Assembly: GCA_937941745.1 (NCBI GenBank)
Contig: CALDGV010000227.1
Span: 1 to 8,329 of the forward strand
Direction: 5' to 3'
Length of the DNA stretch: 8,329 nucleotides
Source of the DNA: an uncultured Prosthecobacter sp.
GTDB taxonomy: Bacteria; Verrucomicrobiota; Verrucomicrobiia; Verrucomicrobiales; Verrucomicrobiaceae
In this document: piece by piece, positions 1-5,811 of the stretch
Layout: every line of letters starts with the position of its first letter
Position numbering within the stretch: the first letter of the stretch is position 1
Program-made: the position numbers and the translations under genes
Notes under the pieces: generated by a model
The model's input: only the letters and a program-made list of their open reading frames with translations
The model's database searches: none
What the model was told of the DNA's origin: nothing

Positions 1-189
1 TCACCCTCCCATCCCGCCTCCTTGTTTCCAGGGAGGCTCACGGTGGGGATGGAAGGGCTTCGTTTCCGGTTTTGGGGGGAAAGGGGCTGTCAGGTTGTCT
101 GGTTGGAGACACCCCCACGCTGCCATGCTTACGCCATTGATCGAATTGATGGTTTCAACACGTTTGATTGACTCCATCAATCCGATCCC
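1..189. other. Non-coding leader upstream of oxyR
   Basis: No convincing gene lies here. The left part is G-rich on the plus strand. It contains one possible hairpin (GCCTCCTT at 16-23 against the region up to 37, one G-U pair, 6-base loop) with no T-run after it on either strand, so it is a poor terminator. The right part (136-181) is AT-richer and carries the repeated ATTGAT/ATCAAT elements listed separately. I could not find a good sigma-70 type -35/-10 pair. A promoter for oxyR must nevertheless lie here or further left. Confidence 0.5.
136..181. promoter_or_regulatory. Possible operator/autoregulatory site of oxyR
   Basis: An exact 8-base inverted repeat, ATTGATGG at 145-152 and CCATCAAT at 174-181, is separated by 21 bases. 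Two further copies of the same element lie close by: ATTGAT at 136-141 and TTGATTG at 164-170. The right arm ends 8 bases before the ATG. LysR-type regulators commonly bind extended dyads near their own start and repress themselves, and OxyR tetramers contact several spaced elements. The E. coli ATAG-type OxyR site is not visible, so assignment to this regulator is inference from position and symmetry only. Confidence 0.3.
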
Positions 190-1083
190 ATGACCTTCCG
201 GGACCTCGAATACCTCGTCGCCGTGGCGGATCACGGCCATTTTGGGCGTGCGGCAGAAAGCTGCCACGCCACCCAGAGCACGCTGAGCCTGCAATTGCAG
301 AAGCTGGAGGCGGAGCTGGGCGTGCAGCTCGTGGAGCGCACCAACCGTCGTGTCGTTGTCACGCCGACAGGGCAGCTGTTGGTGGAGCGGGCGCGGCAGA
401 TCCTGCGCTCCAGGCAGGAACTGCTGGATGATGCCGCCATCGAATCCGGCCAGATGCCGCGCGAAATCACACTGGGCATGATCCCGACCATCGCCCCCTA
501 CCTTCTGCACCGGGTGCTTCCAGCCATGCGCAGGGAGCATCCTGGCACCCGGGTGCGCATCATGGAAGATGTCACCACCGCCCTGGAGCGTGGCGTGGCC
601 CAGGGAGAGCTGGATGCAGCCATCATCGCCACACCGGTGACCGACACCCTGCTGGAGGATGCAGCGCTGATGGAGGACGAGCTGCTGCTTGCCGTGCCTG
701 AATCCCACGAATGGGCGCTACGTCGGCGACGCCTCAACCCGGCAGCCATGGAGGGTGACCGGCTGCTGCTGCTGAAGGACGGACACTGCCTGAAGGACCA
801 GGTGCTGGGTTACTGCTCCGCCCAGGGTGCTGTCAGCGGGCATGAATCCGTAGCGGCCAGCATTGCCACCCTGATGGAGCTGATCCGCCAGGGGGAAGGG
901 GTCACGCTGGTGCCACGCATGGCGGTGGACAGCATGGGAGCTGCGCCCGGCGTTGCTTTCCTCAAGCTCGATCCCACGCCAAGCCGCACCGTGCGCCTGA
1001 TCACGCGCAAGACCTCGCGCCTGGGCCGGTTTCTGACAGCCACCCTGACCAAGAGAGGCTCAAACATCCCCCACAAGCGGTGA
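190..1083 (+). CDS. oxyR: OxyR-type LysR-family hydrogen peroxide sensor and transcription regulator
   Basis: This 297-residue protein has the standard LysR layout: an N-terminal winged helix-turn-helix (about residues 1-60, opening MTFRDLEYLVAVADHGHFGR), a linker helix (60-88) and a two-lobed sensor domain (about 90-290). The opening closely resembles E. coli OxyR (MNIRDLEYLVALAEH). The decisive sign is the redox pair: C200 in DGHCLKDQ and C209 in LGYCSAQG match E. coli C199 and C208, which form a disulfide on peroxide oxidation. The block GMIPTIAPYLL (96-106) also matches OxyR. Known role: cytoplasmic peroxide sensing and control of catalase/peroxidase-type genes. Lys202 replaces the Arg next to the peroxidatic cysteine in E. 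coli, a conservative change. The ATG at 190 is chosen because it gives the full helix-turn-helix; no Shine-Dalgarno sequence precedes it. The stop overlaps the next gene by 4 bases. No catalase or peroxiredoxin gene is in view, so the targets are unknown. Confidence 0.9.
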   Translation: MTFRDLEYLVAVADHGHFGRAAESCHATQSTLSLQLQKLEAELGVQLVERTNRRVVVTPTGQLLVERARQILRSRQELLDDAAIESGQMPREITLGMIPTIAPYLLHRVLPAMRREHPGTRVRIMEDVTTALERGVAQGELDAAIIATPVTDTLLEDAALMEDELLLAVPESHEWALRRRRLNPAAMEGDRLLLLKDGHCLKDQVLGYCSAQGAVSGHESVAASIATLMELIRQGEGVTLVPRMAVDSMGAAPGVAFLKLDPTPSRTVRLITRKTSRLGRFLTATLTKRGSNIPHKR

Positions 1084-1910
1084 GTGCGCAGGCCTTCACG
1101 CCCGGTTTAATCCATGCCTTGAAAACCGCCCTCCGCATCCTCCTTTTCAGCACCGCCCTGGCAGGTGCCAATGAGCCTCCGAAGCTGGACTTCACCCGCT
1201 ACATGGACGGGAAATACCTGTTCGAGCGGAACTGCGTCGTCTGCCACGGGGCACGAGGCGATGGCCAGGGGGAGATGGCCCCCACGCTGAGCCCACGGCC
1301 ACGCTCCTTCCGCGAAGGCATGTTCAAGTTCCGCACGACCCCCTTTGGCAGCCTGCCGACCGAGGACGACCTTCGCCACACCATCAAGCACGGCCTCACC
1401 GGCACCGCGATGGGCATGTTTTCTCAACTGTCCGACAATGACGTCACCTCGCTGATTGAGTATGTGAAGTCCTTCTCCCGCCGCTGGCGCAAGGCGGAAA
1501 ATTATGCCGAGCCCATGACGCTGCCGCCTCCGCCGGCCTGGCTGGAGAACATCGGGGAAAAGGCGGCTCATGCTGAAAAAGGCAAGGCGCTCTTCACCGC
1601 CAACTGCTCCGCCTGCCACGGCACGGCGGCAGACGGCAAAGGCCCTGCCGTGGCAGGCCTGAAAGACATCTGGGGCCTTCCCGCCAAACCTTCGGACCTC
1701 CGTCAACCGCACCTGCGCTGCGGCGACCGCCCGCAGGACATCTACCGGGTGCTGGCCACCGGCCTCAATGGCACCCCCATGATCAGCTTTGAAGCCACGC
1801 TGACTCCTGAGAAGCGCTGGGACATCATCGCCTACCTCTTCACCCTCAAGCTGCCGGATGTGCCGACGCTGGGCAATGCGCCACCCCGGGAGACCGTGCA
1901 GACCAAGTAG
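1080..1910 (+). CDS. Exported diheme cytochrome c
   Basis: This 276-residue protein has two class-I cytochrome c domains in tandem. Heme 1 binds CVVCH at 52-56, with Met111 or Met113 in GTAMGMF as likely axial ligand. Heme 2 binds CSACH at 176-180, with Met234 in GTPMISF as ligand. Each domain has the usual G-x-x-L/M helix pattern around its ligands (for example DDLRHTIKHGLTGTAMG and DIYRVLATGLNGTPM). An N-terminal signal peptide (LKTALRILLFSTALAGA, about residues 14-30) places it in the periplasm. The GTG at 1080 overlaps the oxyR stop as GTGA, which favours translational coupling. A TTG at 1119 would give a cleaner signal peptide beginning MKTALRILL and is a real alternative. Such cytochromes carry electrons to or from oxidoreductases or peroxidases; the partner cannot be told from this window. 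Cys214 (HLRCGDRP) is an extra, non-heme cysteine. No Shine-Dalgarno sequence is seen at either start. Confidence 0.9.
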   Translation: MSAQAFTPGLIHALKTALRILLFSTALAGANEPPKLDFTRYMDGKYLFERNCVVCHGARGDGQGEMAPTLSPRPRSFREGMFKFRTTPFGSLPTEDDLRHTIKHGLTGTAMGMFSQLSDNDVTSLIEYVKSFSRRWRKAENYAEPMTLPPPPAWLENIGEKAAHAEKGKALFTANCSACHGTAADGKGPAVAGLKDIWGLPAKPSDLRQPHLRCGDRPQDIYRVLATGLNGTPMISFEATLTPEKRWDIIAYLFTLKLPDVPTLGNAPPRETVQTK

Positions 1911-1911
1911 G

Positions 1912-1928
1912 CTTCGAGCGTGCTCAAG
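1912..1928. other. Weak hairpin in the convergent gap
   Basis: CTTcGAG (1912-1918) can pair with CTCAAG (1923-1928) around a CGTG loop, with one bulged C. It straddles the 13-base gap between two converging stops and runs into the last codons of the minus-strand gene. Neither strand has a T-run after it, so it is at best a weak bidirectional stop for transcription. Confidence 0.2.
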
Positions 1929-4900
1929 GCTTGGAAAACTCGCGGTCCAGCGCGTCGAGATACTTGGAGATGACGTCCTGACGAGGCGGCAGCTCCTTCT
2001 CGATGGTCTCTGAAAGACGGAGATAGTCCTCGAAAGCTCCTGACATGGCCGGAGAGCTGTTGGCTTCGTGAAGGTCGAGCTGATCGCGGATGGCCTTGCT
2101 CTGGTCCAGCGCCTTCTGGGTGCGTTCACGCAGGCGCTTGAGCTTCTCGTCGGCATTTTTGGTTTTGCCGTCGATCAGCTCATTTACGAGGGCGGTGTAT
2201 TCGAGCACGATGGGACGGAAAAGCACAGCACTGCGCTGCTGGAGCGCCGTCAGGGCCAGCAGGTTCCGCTGAAGGATCTCCTTGCGGTCTGGACGCTTCA
2301 TGATGGCGCTGAAATCCTCGATCGGCACGGTGGCGGCGATGGTCGGCTCCTCTTCCGGCTTGGGGGCAGGCGGGGCTGGCTTCTTCTCCACCTCAGCAGG
2401 CTTCGGCGCGGGCATTGCAGGCTCGGTCTGGGATGTCTTAGGCTCTGGTTGGGGCTTCTCAGGTTTCGGTGCCTCCTTGGCCACAGCCTTGGGCTTGGGT
2501 GCCGTCTTGGGCTTGTCAGCGGGCTCGGTCGGCTGAGGCTCGGCAGGCTTGGTTTCAGCAGCCATGGGCTCGTTTTTGGGCTCTGCGGGCTTTTCCTCCG
2601 GCTTGGCCTCGTCCTCCTTCTTCTTGCCGGAACCAAAGAGAGGGCGGATGCGCATGGGCTCCGGCTTCGGTTTGTCGGCTTCAGGCTCGGAGGGCTTTTC
2701 GGCCATCTTGGCAGCTTCGTCAGGCTTGGGCTTGTCCGCCTCGGGCTTGGCTTCGGCAGCCATGGGCTCTGGTTTGGGCTCGGCGGGTGGTGCTTCCGCA
2801 GGCTTGGGTTCCTCAGCAGGCTTCTTGTCGCCACCACCAAAAAGTCCCCTCAGGCCACGGCGGGGCTTGGTTCCCTCCGTCGAGGCTTCGGCTTCCGACT
2901 TCTCGGCCATGGCAGCTGGTGGAGGTGCCTCTGCAGGCGCGGGTTCCGGCTTGGTTTCCTTGGGCGGTTCTGGCTTAGCCTCTGTGGCCATGGCTTCGGG
3001 CTTCGGCTCCGGCGCTGCTTCAGGCTTGGATTCAGGCTCGGGCTTCTTCTCGCCACCACCAAAAAGTCCCCTCAGGCCACGACGGGCCTTGGTGCCGCCC
3101 TCCGCAGGGGCTTCCGCAGGCATTTCGGCTGCCGGACTGGGCTTGGGCTCCTCCTTGGCGGGCTCCGGTTTGGCCTCGGTGGCTTTCGGCTTCTCAGCCG
3201 CCTTGGCCTTTTTGCCCTCGTCCTGGCTCTCCTTCTTGGGTGCAGGCTTGGCCTCTTCCTTGGCAGGCTCTTCCTTTTTCGGTTCTTCCGGCTTCTTGCC
3301 GCCGCCAAACAGCCCAAACCGACGCTTCTTGGGCTTGTCCGCTTCCTCGCTGGCAGCTTCCTGGTGCACGATGGCCACCAGGGGTCGGCCGACCAGGCTC
3401 ATCCAGTCTGACTCCAGGCTCGAAACCTCCGCCGAAGGTTCACCCGCAGCCTCGCCGGTGGTTTTCTTCGGAGCAGGCTCGGCCGGGGCTTCCGGCTCGG
3501 CGGGATCGGGTTCCTTTTTCTTGTCTCCACGGAACCAGTTCAGCGGATTCAGCAGGGACGGTTTCTTGGCGGGCTCGTCTGCAGACGCTTCGGCGGAGGG
3601 CTCGGAGGCAGCGGCCTTGCTGCCCTGAGGCATGTTCTGAACCTCCTCGGGCGCAGGCTTGCGACGGCCGATGCCGAACCAGCGATTGAAGAAGGATTTG
3701 CCCTCCTCCTCAGGCTCAACCCGCGGCCCTTCCTGATCGGGCAGCCGGATGTTGGCGGCGACCTTTTCCGGCGTTTCTACCGTCAGCCCCTCTTCCTGGG
3801 CACGGGCCTGGGCTTCTTCTTCGGCAGCCTGTTCGATGGCCTCCTCGATGAGCAGTTCGTCCTGGCCTTTGCGCCGTGAAAAAGGATTCAGCCAGCGGAA
3901 GAAGCCGCCCTTTTTCACCTCGGCGGGCGAAGTTTCCGCCACCTGCACAGGGTCGGTCTCCTGCGCCTTGGTGGTGCTGACCACGGCGGGCTCGGAGGGC
4001 GCGATGCGGGCAACCACGGGCTTCGGCCGGGGCTGCGGAATCTCGCTCGGCTTGGCCTGGTAGCGGAGAGTCAATGCATCCTCCAGGGCCGCCACGGTAT
4101 CGGCAGGACTGAGCGGCTCGGAGAGCCCTGGCCGGGAAAGATTGGCCAGCTGAAGCGCCCACCATTTGTTCAGGCTGGCCGGGCTGCTGGCAAAGCTGGG
4201 AAAGGCCTGGTCAAGCAGCTCGCGCTCGGGCCGGGCATCCGCAGCGAGGGAGGAGAGGAAGCGCTGGAGCCGGGCGCCGCCTTCGGGCTGATCGAGCAAG
4301 GCCAGCACGAGCGCACAGCAGGAGGTCTTGTAGATGGTCCGGGACAGCGCATCCATCTGCGTGGGAGAGGCTTCGATGATCTCCTCAATGCCGAAAATTT
4401 TGCCGGACTTGAAAATGGCGGCGAAGAGGGTGCTGGGGCGGGCCTGCTTGCGGTAGTCCAGCGCCTCCATGACGCCGGTGTAAATCCAGTCGGGCAGGAT
4501 GGAGTTCTGGCGGGCCGTCTGCTTCTGGTTGCGCAGCACGCGTTCCGCCAGCAGCGCACGCACGAGTTCCGCCCGGAAGTCGGAAGGCCTCAGGTCCGGC
4601 CGCAGATTCACGGTGACCTGGATGTGGAATCCGCCATGGGTGATCTCGGACAGCGTCATGGCGACAGCTTTGTCTGCCTTGCGGGCCGATTCGCCGGAAT
4701 TGAGGAGCACGACCACGGGCAGGGCCCAGGACTGCTGGTCCTTCAAGAGCTGGCGCAGTTCGTCGTGGATCTCCTCACAGCGGGTGGAGAAGGCGCTGCG
4801 CAGGGCGAGATCGTTGCCATGGACGATGAACTGCCCGCTGCTGCTCGTGGAGGGAATGTTTTTGTTCGAGCTCAGCGGTGTCGGTGCCACCACCGCAGGC

Positions 4901-5097
4901 TGCGGAGGCAGGTCAGGAATCCGGCTGGGAGTGGAGGCAGGCTCGGCCTTGAGCTGACCGGGCATCGGCGGGGCTACAGCAGCGGCGGGAGCCGCGCCGG
5001 GCGCAGGAGGCGGAGCAGCGGGAGGAGCCACCGGCTGCTGAGCAGGGAGCAACCCGGCCAGACTGAGGGCGATGACGAGATGAACGAATCGGGACAT
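1924..5097 (-). CDS. Large exported protein: degenerate peptidase-MA-like domain plus Pro/Lys/Glu-rich region with repeated LFGGG-type motifs
   Basis: This 1057-residue protein is not a family I recognise. In order: a signal peptide (1-19, SRFVHLVIALSLAGLLPA) with probable cleavage before QQPV; a Pro/Ala linker (20-85); a folded domain (about 86-325); a low-complexity region rich in P, A, E and K (350-915); and a helical, charged C-terminus (920-1057) that may form a coiled coil. The folded domain resembles the peptidase-MA-like gluzincins: AELVR at 176-180 sits where HExxH is expected, and LPDWIYTGVMEAL at 201-213 where LPxWLxEGxAE is expected, so the zinc ligands are gone. The low-complexity region holds seven basic/aromatic motifs near residues 398, 468, 512, 590, 672, 746 and 816, including GGFFRWLNPFSRRK, FFNRWFGIGRRK and RRGLRGLFGGG. 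KP/EP-rich stretches recall the periplasm-spanning part of TonB. The ATG at 5097 is chosen for its signal peptide; no Shine-Dalgarno sequence is seen. It follows the small envelope gene by 33 bases, probably in one operon. A scaffold or tether in the periplasm is inference. Confidence 0.85.
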   Translation of the reverse strand: MSRFVHLVIALSLAGLLPAQQPVAPPAAPPPAPGAAPAAAVAPPMPGQLKAEPASTPSRIPDLPPQPAVVAPTPLSSNKNIPSTSSSGQFIVHGNDLALRSAFSTRCEEIHDELRQLLKDQQSWALPVVVLLNSGESARKADKAVAMTLSEITHGGFHIQVTVNLRPDLRPSDFRAELVRALLAERVLRNQKQTARQNSILPDWIYTGVMEALDYRKQARPSTLFAAIFKSGKIFGIEEIIEASPTQMDALSRTIYKTSCCALVLALLDQPEGGARLQRFLSSLAADARPERELLDQAFPSFASSPASLNKWWALQLANLSRPGLSEPLSPADTVAALEDALTLRYQAKPSEIPQPRPKPVVARIAPSEPAVVSTTKAQETDPVQVAETSPAEVKKGGFFRWLNPFSRRKGQDELLIEEAIEQAAEEEAQARAQEEGLTVETPEKVAANIRLPDQEGPRVEPEEEGKSFFNRWFGIGRRKPAPEEVQNMPQGSKAAASEPSAEASADEPAKKPSLLNPLNWFRGDKKKEPDPAEPEAPAEPAPKKTTGEAAGEPSAEVSSLESDWMSLVGRPLVAIVHQEAASEEADKPKKRRFGLFGGGKKPEEPKKEEPAKEEAKPAPKKESQDEGKKAKAAEKPKATEAKPEPAKEEPKPSPAAEMPAEAPAEGGTKARRGLRGLFGGGEKKPEPESKPEAAPEPKPEAMATEAKPEPPKETKPEPAPAEAPPPAAMAEKSEAEASTEGTKPRRGLRGLFGGGDKKPAEEPKPAEAPPAEPKPEPMAAEAKPEADKPKPDEAAKMAEKPSEPEADKPKPEPMRIRPLFGSGKKKEDEAKPEEKPAEPKNEPMAAETKPAEPQPTEPADKPKTAPKPKAVAKEAPKPEKPQPEPKTSQTEPAMPAPKPAEVEKKPAPPAPKPEEEPTIAATVPIEDFSAIMKRPDRKEILQRNLLALTALQQRSAVLFRPIVLEYTALVNELIDGKTKNADEKLKRLRERTQKALDQSKAIRDQLDLHEANSSPAMSGAFEDYLRLSETIEKELPPRQDVISKYLDALDREFSKP
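2821..2871 (-). repeat. Direct repeat, copy 1
   Basis: This 51-base stretch matches 3043-3093 with three mismatches (at 2827, 2860 and 2865). The inner 32 bases (2828-2859) are identical. It encodes the core RGLRGLFGGG (residues 747-756) with its flanks. The offset between copies is 222 bases, exactly 74 codons, so the reading frame is kept. Confidence 0.85.
3043..3093 (-). repeat. Direct repeat, copy 2
   Basis: Partner of 2821-2871; the identical core is 3050-3081. It encodes RGLRGLFGGG at residues 673-682 of the large exported protein. Sequence between the copies is similar only in composition, so identity is concentrated on the motif. Confidence 0.85.
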
Positions 5098-5130
5098 GCG
5101 CGAAGGCGGGGAAGGAAGGCAGGAGGGCCG

Positions 5131-5697
5131 TCAGGGGAATCGGGGGTCGAGCACCAGCTTGTTCTGGGCAAAGGTGACGCGGTTCATCTGAAACAGGGCG
5201 GTGATCTCCTCGTGAAGGACATCGCTCAGCCCACGCAGGACCGGTGCCAGGGGGCGAAGCAGCCCGCGGGGAACTTGCAGATGCCCATAGGCACCGCCGA
5301 CCACTTCAATGCGGAAGACTTTCTCCAAACGCACCACCCTGAGGTCCACGGTGGCCGTGCTGCGATGCCCGGCGACCTCCCAGGCCAGGGTCAGATGAGC
5401 CACGTCGGGCTCGAGATCTACTTTCAAGCGCTCGAAGCGTGCCCAGGCGGCCAGCGACGCCGGCACCTGCGATCCCAGCACCTTCGCCAGATGACGGTTC
5501 AACTCCGCCTCCCCGACTTCGACCAGGCCGGAACCTTTGATCGCCGCCTGCTTGAGATCATCCACCAGGTCACGCGGCTTGGCACCGGGCCGGCCAGCCT
5601 CGGGAACGCTCATGTCCGCCGGGCGATGCGCCACCCAGGCAGCACCCGCCAGGGCGCTGAGCAGGGTCAAGAGCAGGAGATGAAAGAGAAACTTCAC
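5131..5697 (-). CDS. Small membrane-anchored or secreted protein of unknown function
   Basis: With the GTG at 5697 this is 188 residues. It opens MKFLFHLLLLTLLSALAGAAW, a signal peptide or single membrane anchor (hydrophobic 4-21). Then comes a short linker (22-45), a helix with EAELNRHLAKVL (63-74), and an alternating, probably beta-rich part (88-140: FERLKVDLEP, HLTLAWEVAG, TATVDLRVVRLEKVFRIEVVGG). A Pro/Leu helix (LQVPRGLLRPLAPVL, 140-154) and a charged end follow. The xELNxxLA helix followed by strands recalls small envelope proteins such as the DUF2140 (YpmS) group, but this is a resemblance in pattern, not a firm match. A TTG at 5736 would add 13 residues (start PSGPGVV); I prefer the GTG because it puts the basic residue and hydrophobic core at the very N-terminus. 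The gene lies 33 bases upstream of the large exported protein on the same strand, so the two probably share a transcript and work in the envelope. Confidence 0.75.
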   Translation of the reverse strand: MKFLFHLLLLTLLSALAGAAWVAHRPADMSVPEAGRPGAKPRDLVDDLKQAAIKGSGLVEVGEAELNRHLAKVLGSQVPASLAAWARFERLKVDLEPDVAHLTLAWEVAGHRSTATVDLRVVRLEKVFRIEVVGGAYGHLQVPRGLLRPLAPVLRGLSDVLHEEITALFQMNRVTFAQNKLVLDPRFP

Positions 5698-5811
5698 GAG
5701 CCGTGCAACATGCACCACACCGGGGCCGGACGGCAAGCTTTATGGTTCAACGTGCCCTCCAGGCATTTCCGGTGAATGAATCCGGGGTCTCTGAGGTCAA
5801 AGCACCCTGCC
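5698..5811. promoter_or_regulatory. Divergent intergenic region
   Basis: These 114 bases lie between divergent starts and must hold promoters for both directions unless transcripts begin inside genes. On the minus strand TTGACC (complement of 5796-5801) is a fair -35, but the sequence 17 bases later (ATTCAC) is a poor -10. A short perfect inverted repeat, GTGCA-aca-TGCAC, sits at 5703-5715, immediately upstream of the minus-strand GTG. No Shine-Dalgarno sequence serves either gene: the GAGG at 5793-5796 is 15 bases from the ATG at 5812, too far to be typical. Confidence 0.4.

Larger units (their letters stand above)
2428..3333 (-). repeat. Tandem coding modules of about 70-80 residues within the large exported protein
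   Basis: Residues 589-890 of the large protein can be read as four successive modules. They start at about 589 (KKRRFGLFGGGKKPEEP), 670 (KARRGLRGLFGGGEKKP), 744 (KPRRGLRGLFGGGDKKP) and 815 (MRIRPLFGSGKKKEDE). Each is followed by a Glu/Lys/Pro spacer carrying a TEAKPEP- or MAAEAKPE-like element (638, 703, 779 and 845). Two modules also have an MAEK element (730 and 799). Module lengths are about 81, 74 and 71 residues, with the fourth fading into the linker. The boundaries are mine from reading the protein and are approximate at the right end. Confidence 0.6.

Noticed and set aside
16..37. Hairpin as terminator of a gene to the left
   Set aside because: The stem is only 6 perfect pairs plus two weak ones and no T-run follows on either strand.
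1..708. Minus-strand frame of 235 codons opposite oxyR
   Set aside because: It lies opposite a clear OxyR and has no recognisable domain.
1107..2156. Minus-strand frame of 349 codons opposite the cytochrome gene
   Set aside because: The plus strand has two CxxCH heme sites with matching Met ligands and a signal peptide. The minus frame shows no recognisable features and would overlap both neighbours.
2821..3093. The direct repeats as a CRISPR array or transposon ends
   Set aside because: There are only two copies, 222 bases apart, in frame within a gene and encoding a conserved protein motif. There are no spacers of uniform size and no inverted ends.
2068..3411. Long plus-strand reading frame (447 codons) opposite the large exported protein
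   Set aside because: It reads as Leu/Gly/Arg-rich low complexity, which is the complement of repeated Lys/Pro/Glu/Ala codons. The minus strand has a signal peptide, a folded domain and coherent motifs, so the plus frame is a shadow.
2549..3628. Second long plus-strand frame (359 codons), Ser/Gly/Ala-rich
   Set aside because: Same cause: the complement of the repeat-rich gene. It has no domain-like segments.
4624..5775. Plus-strand frame of 383 codons spanning the two envelope genes
   Set aside because: It covers the N-terminus of the large protein, the small anchored protein and the divergent spacer. The minus-strand products both start with clean export signals.
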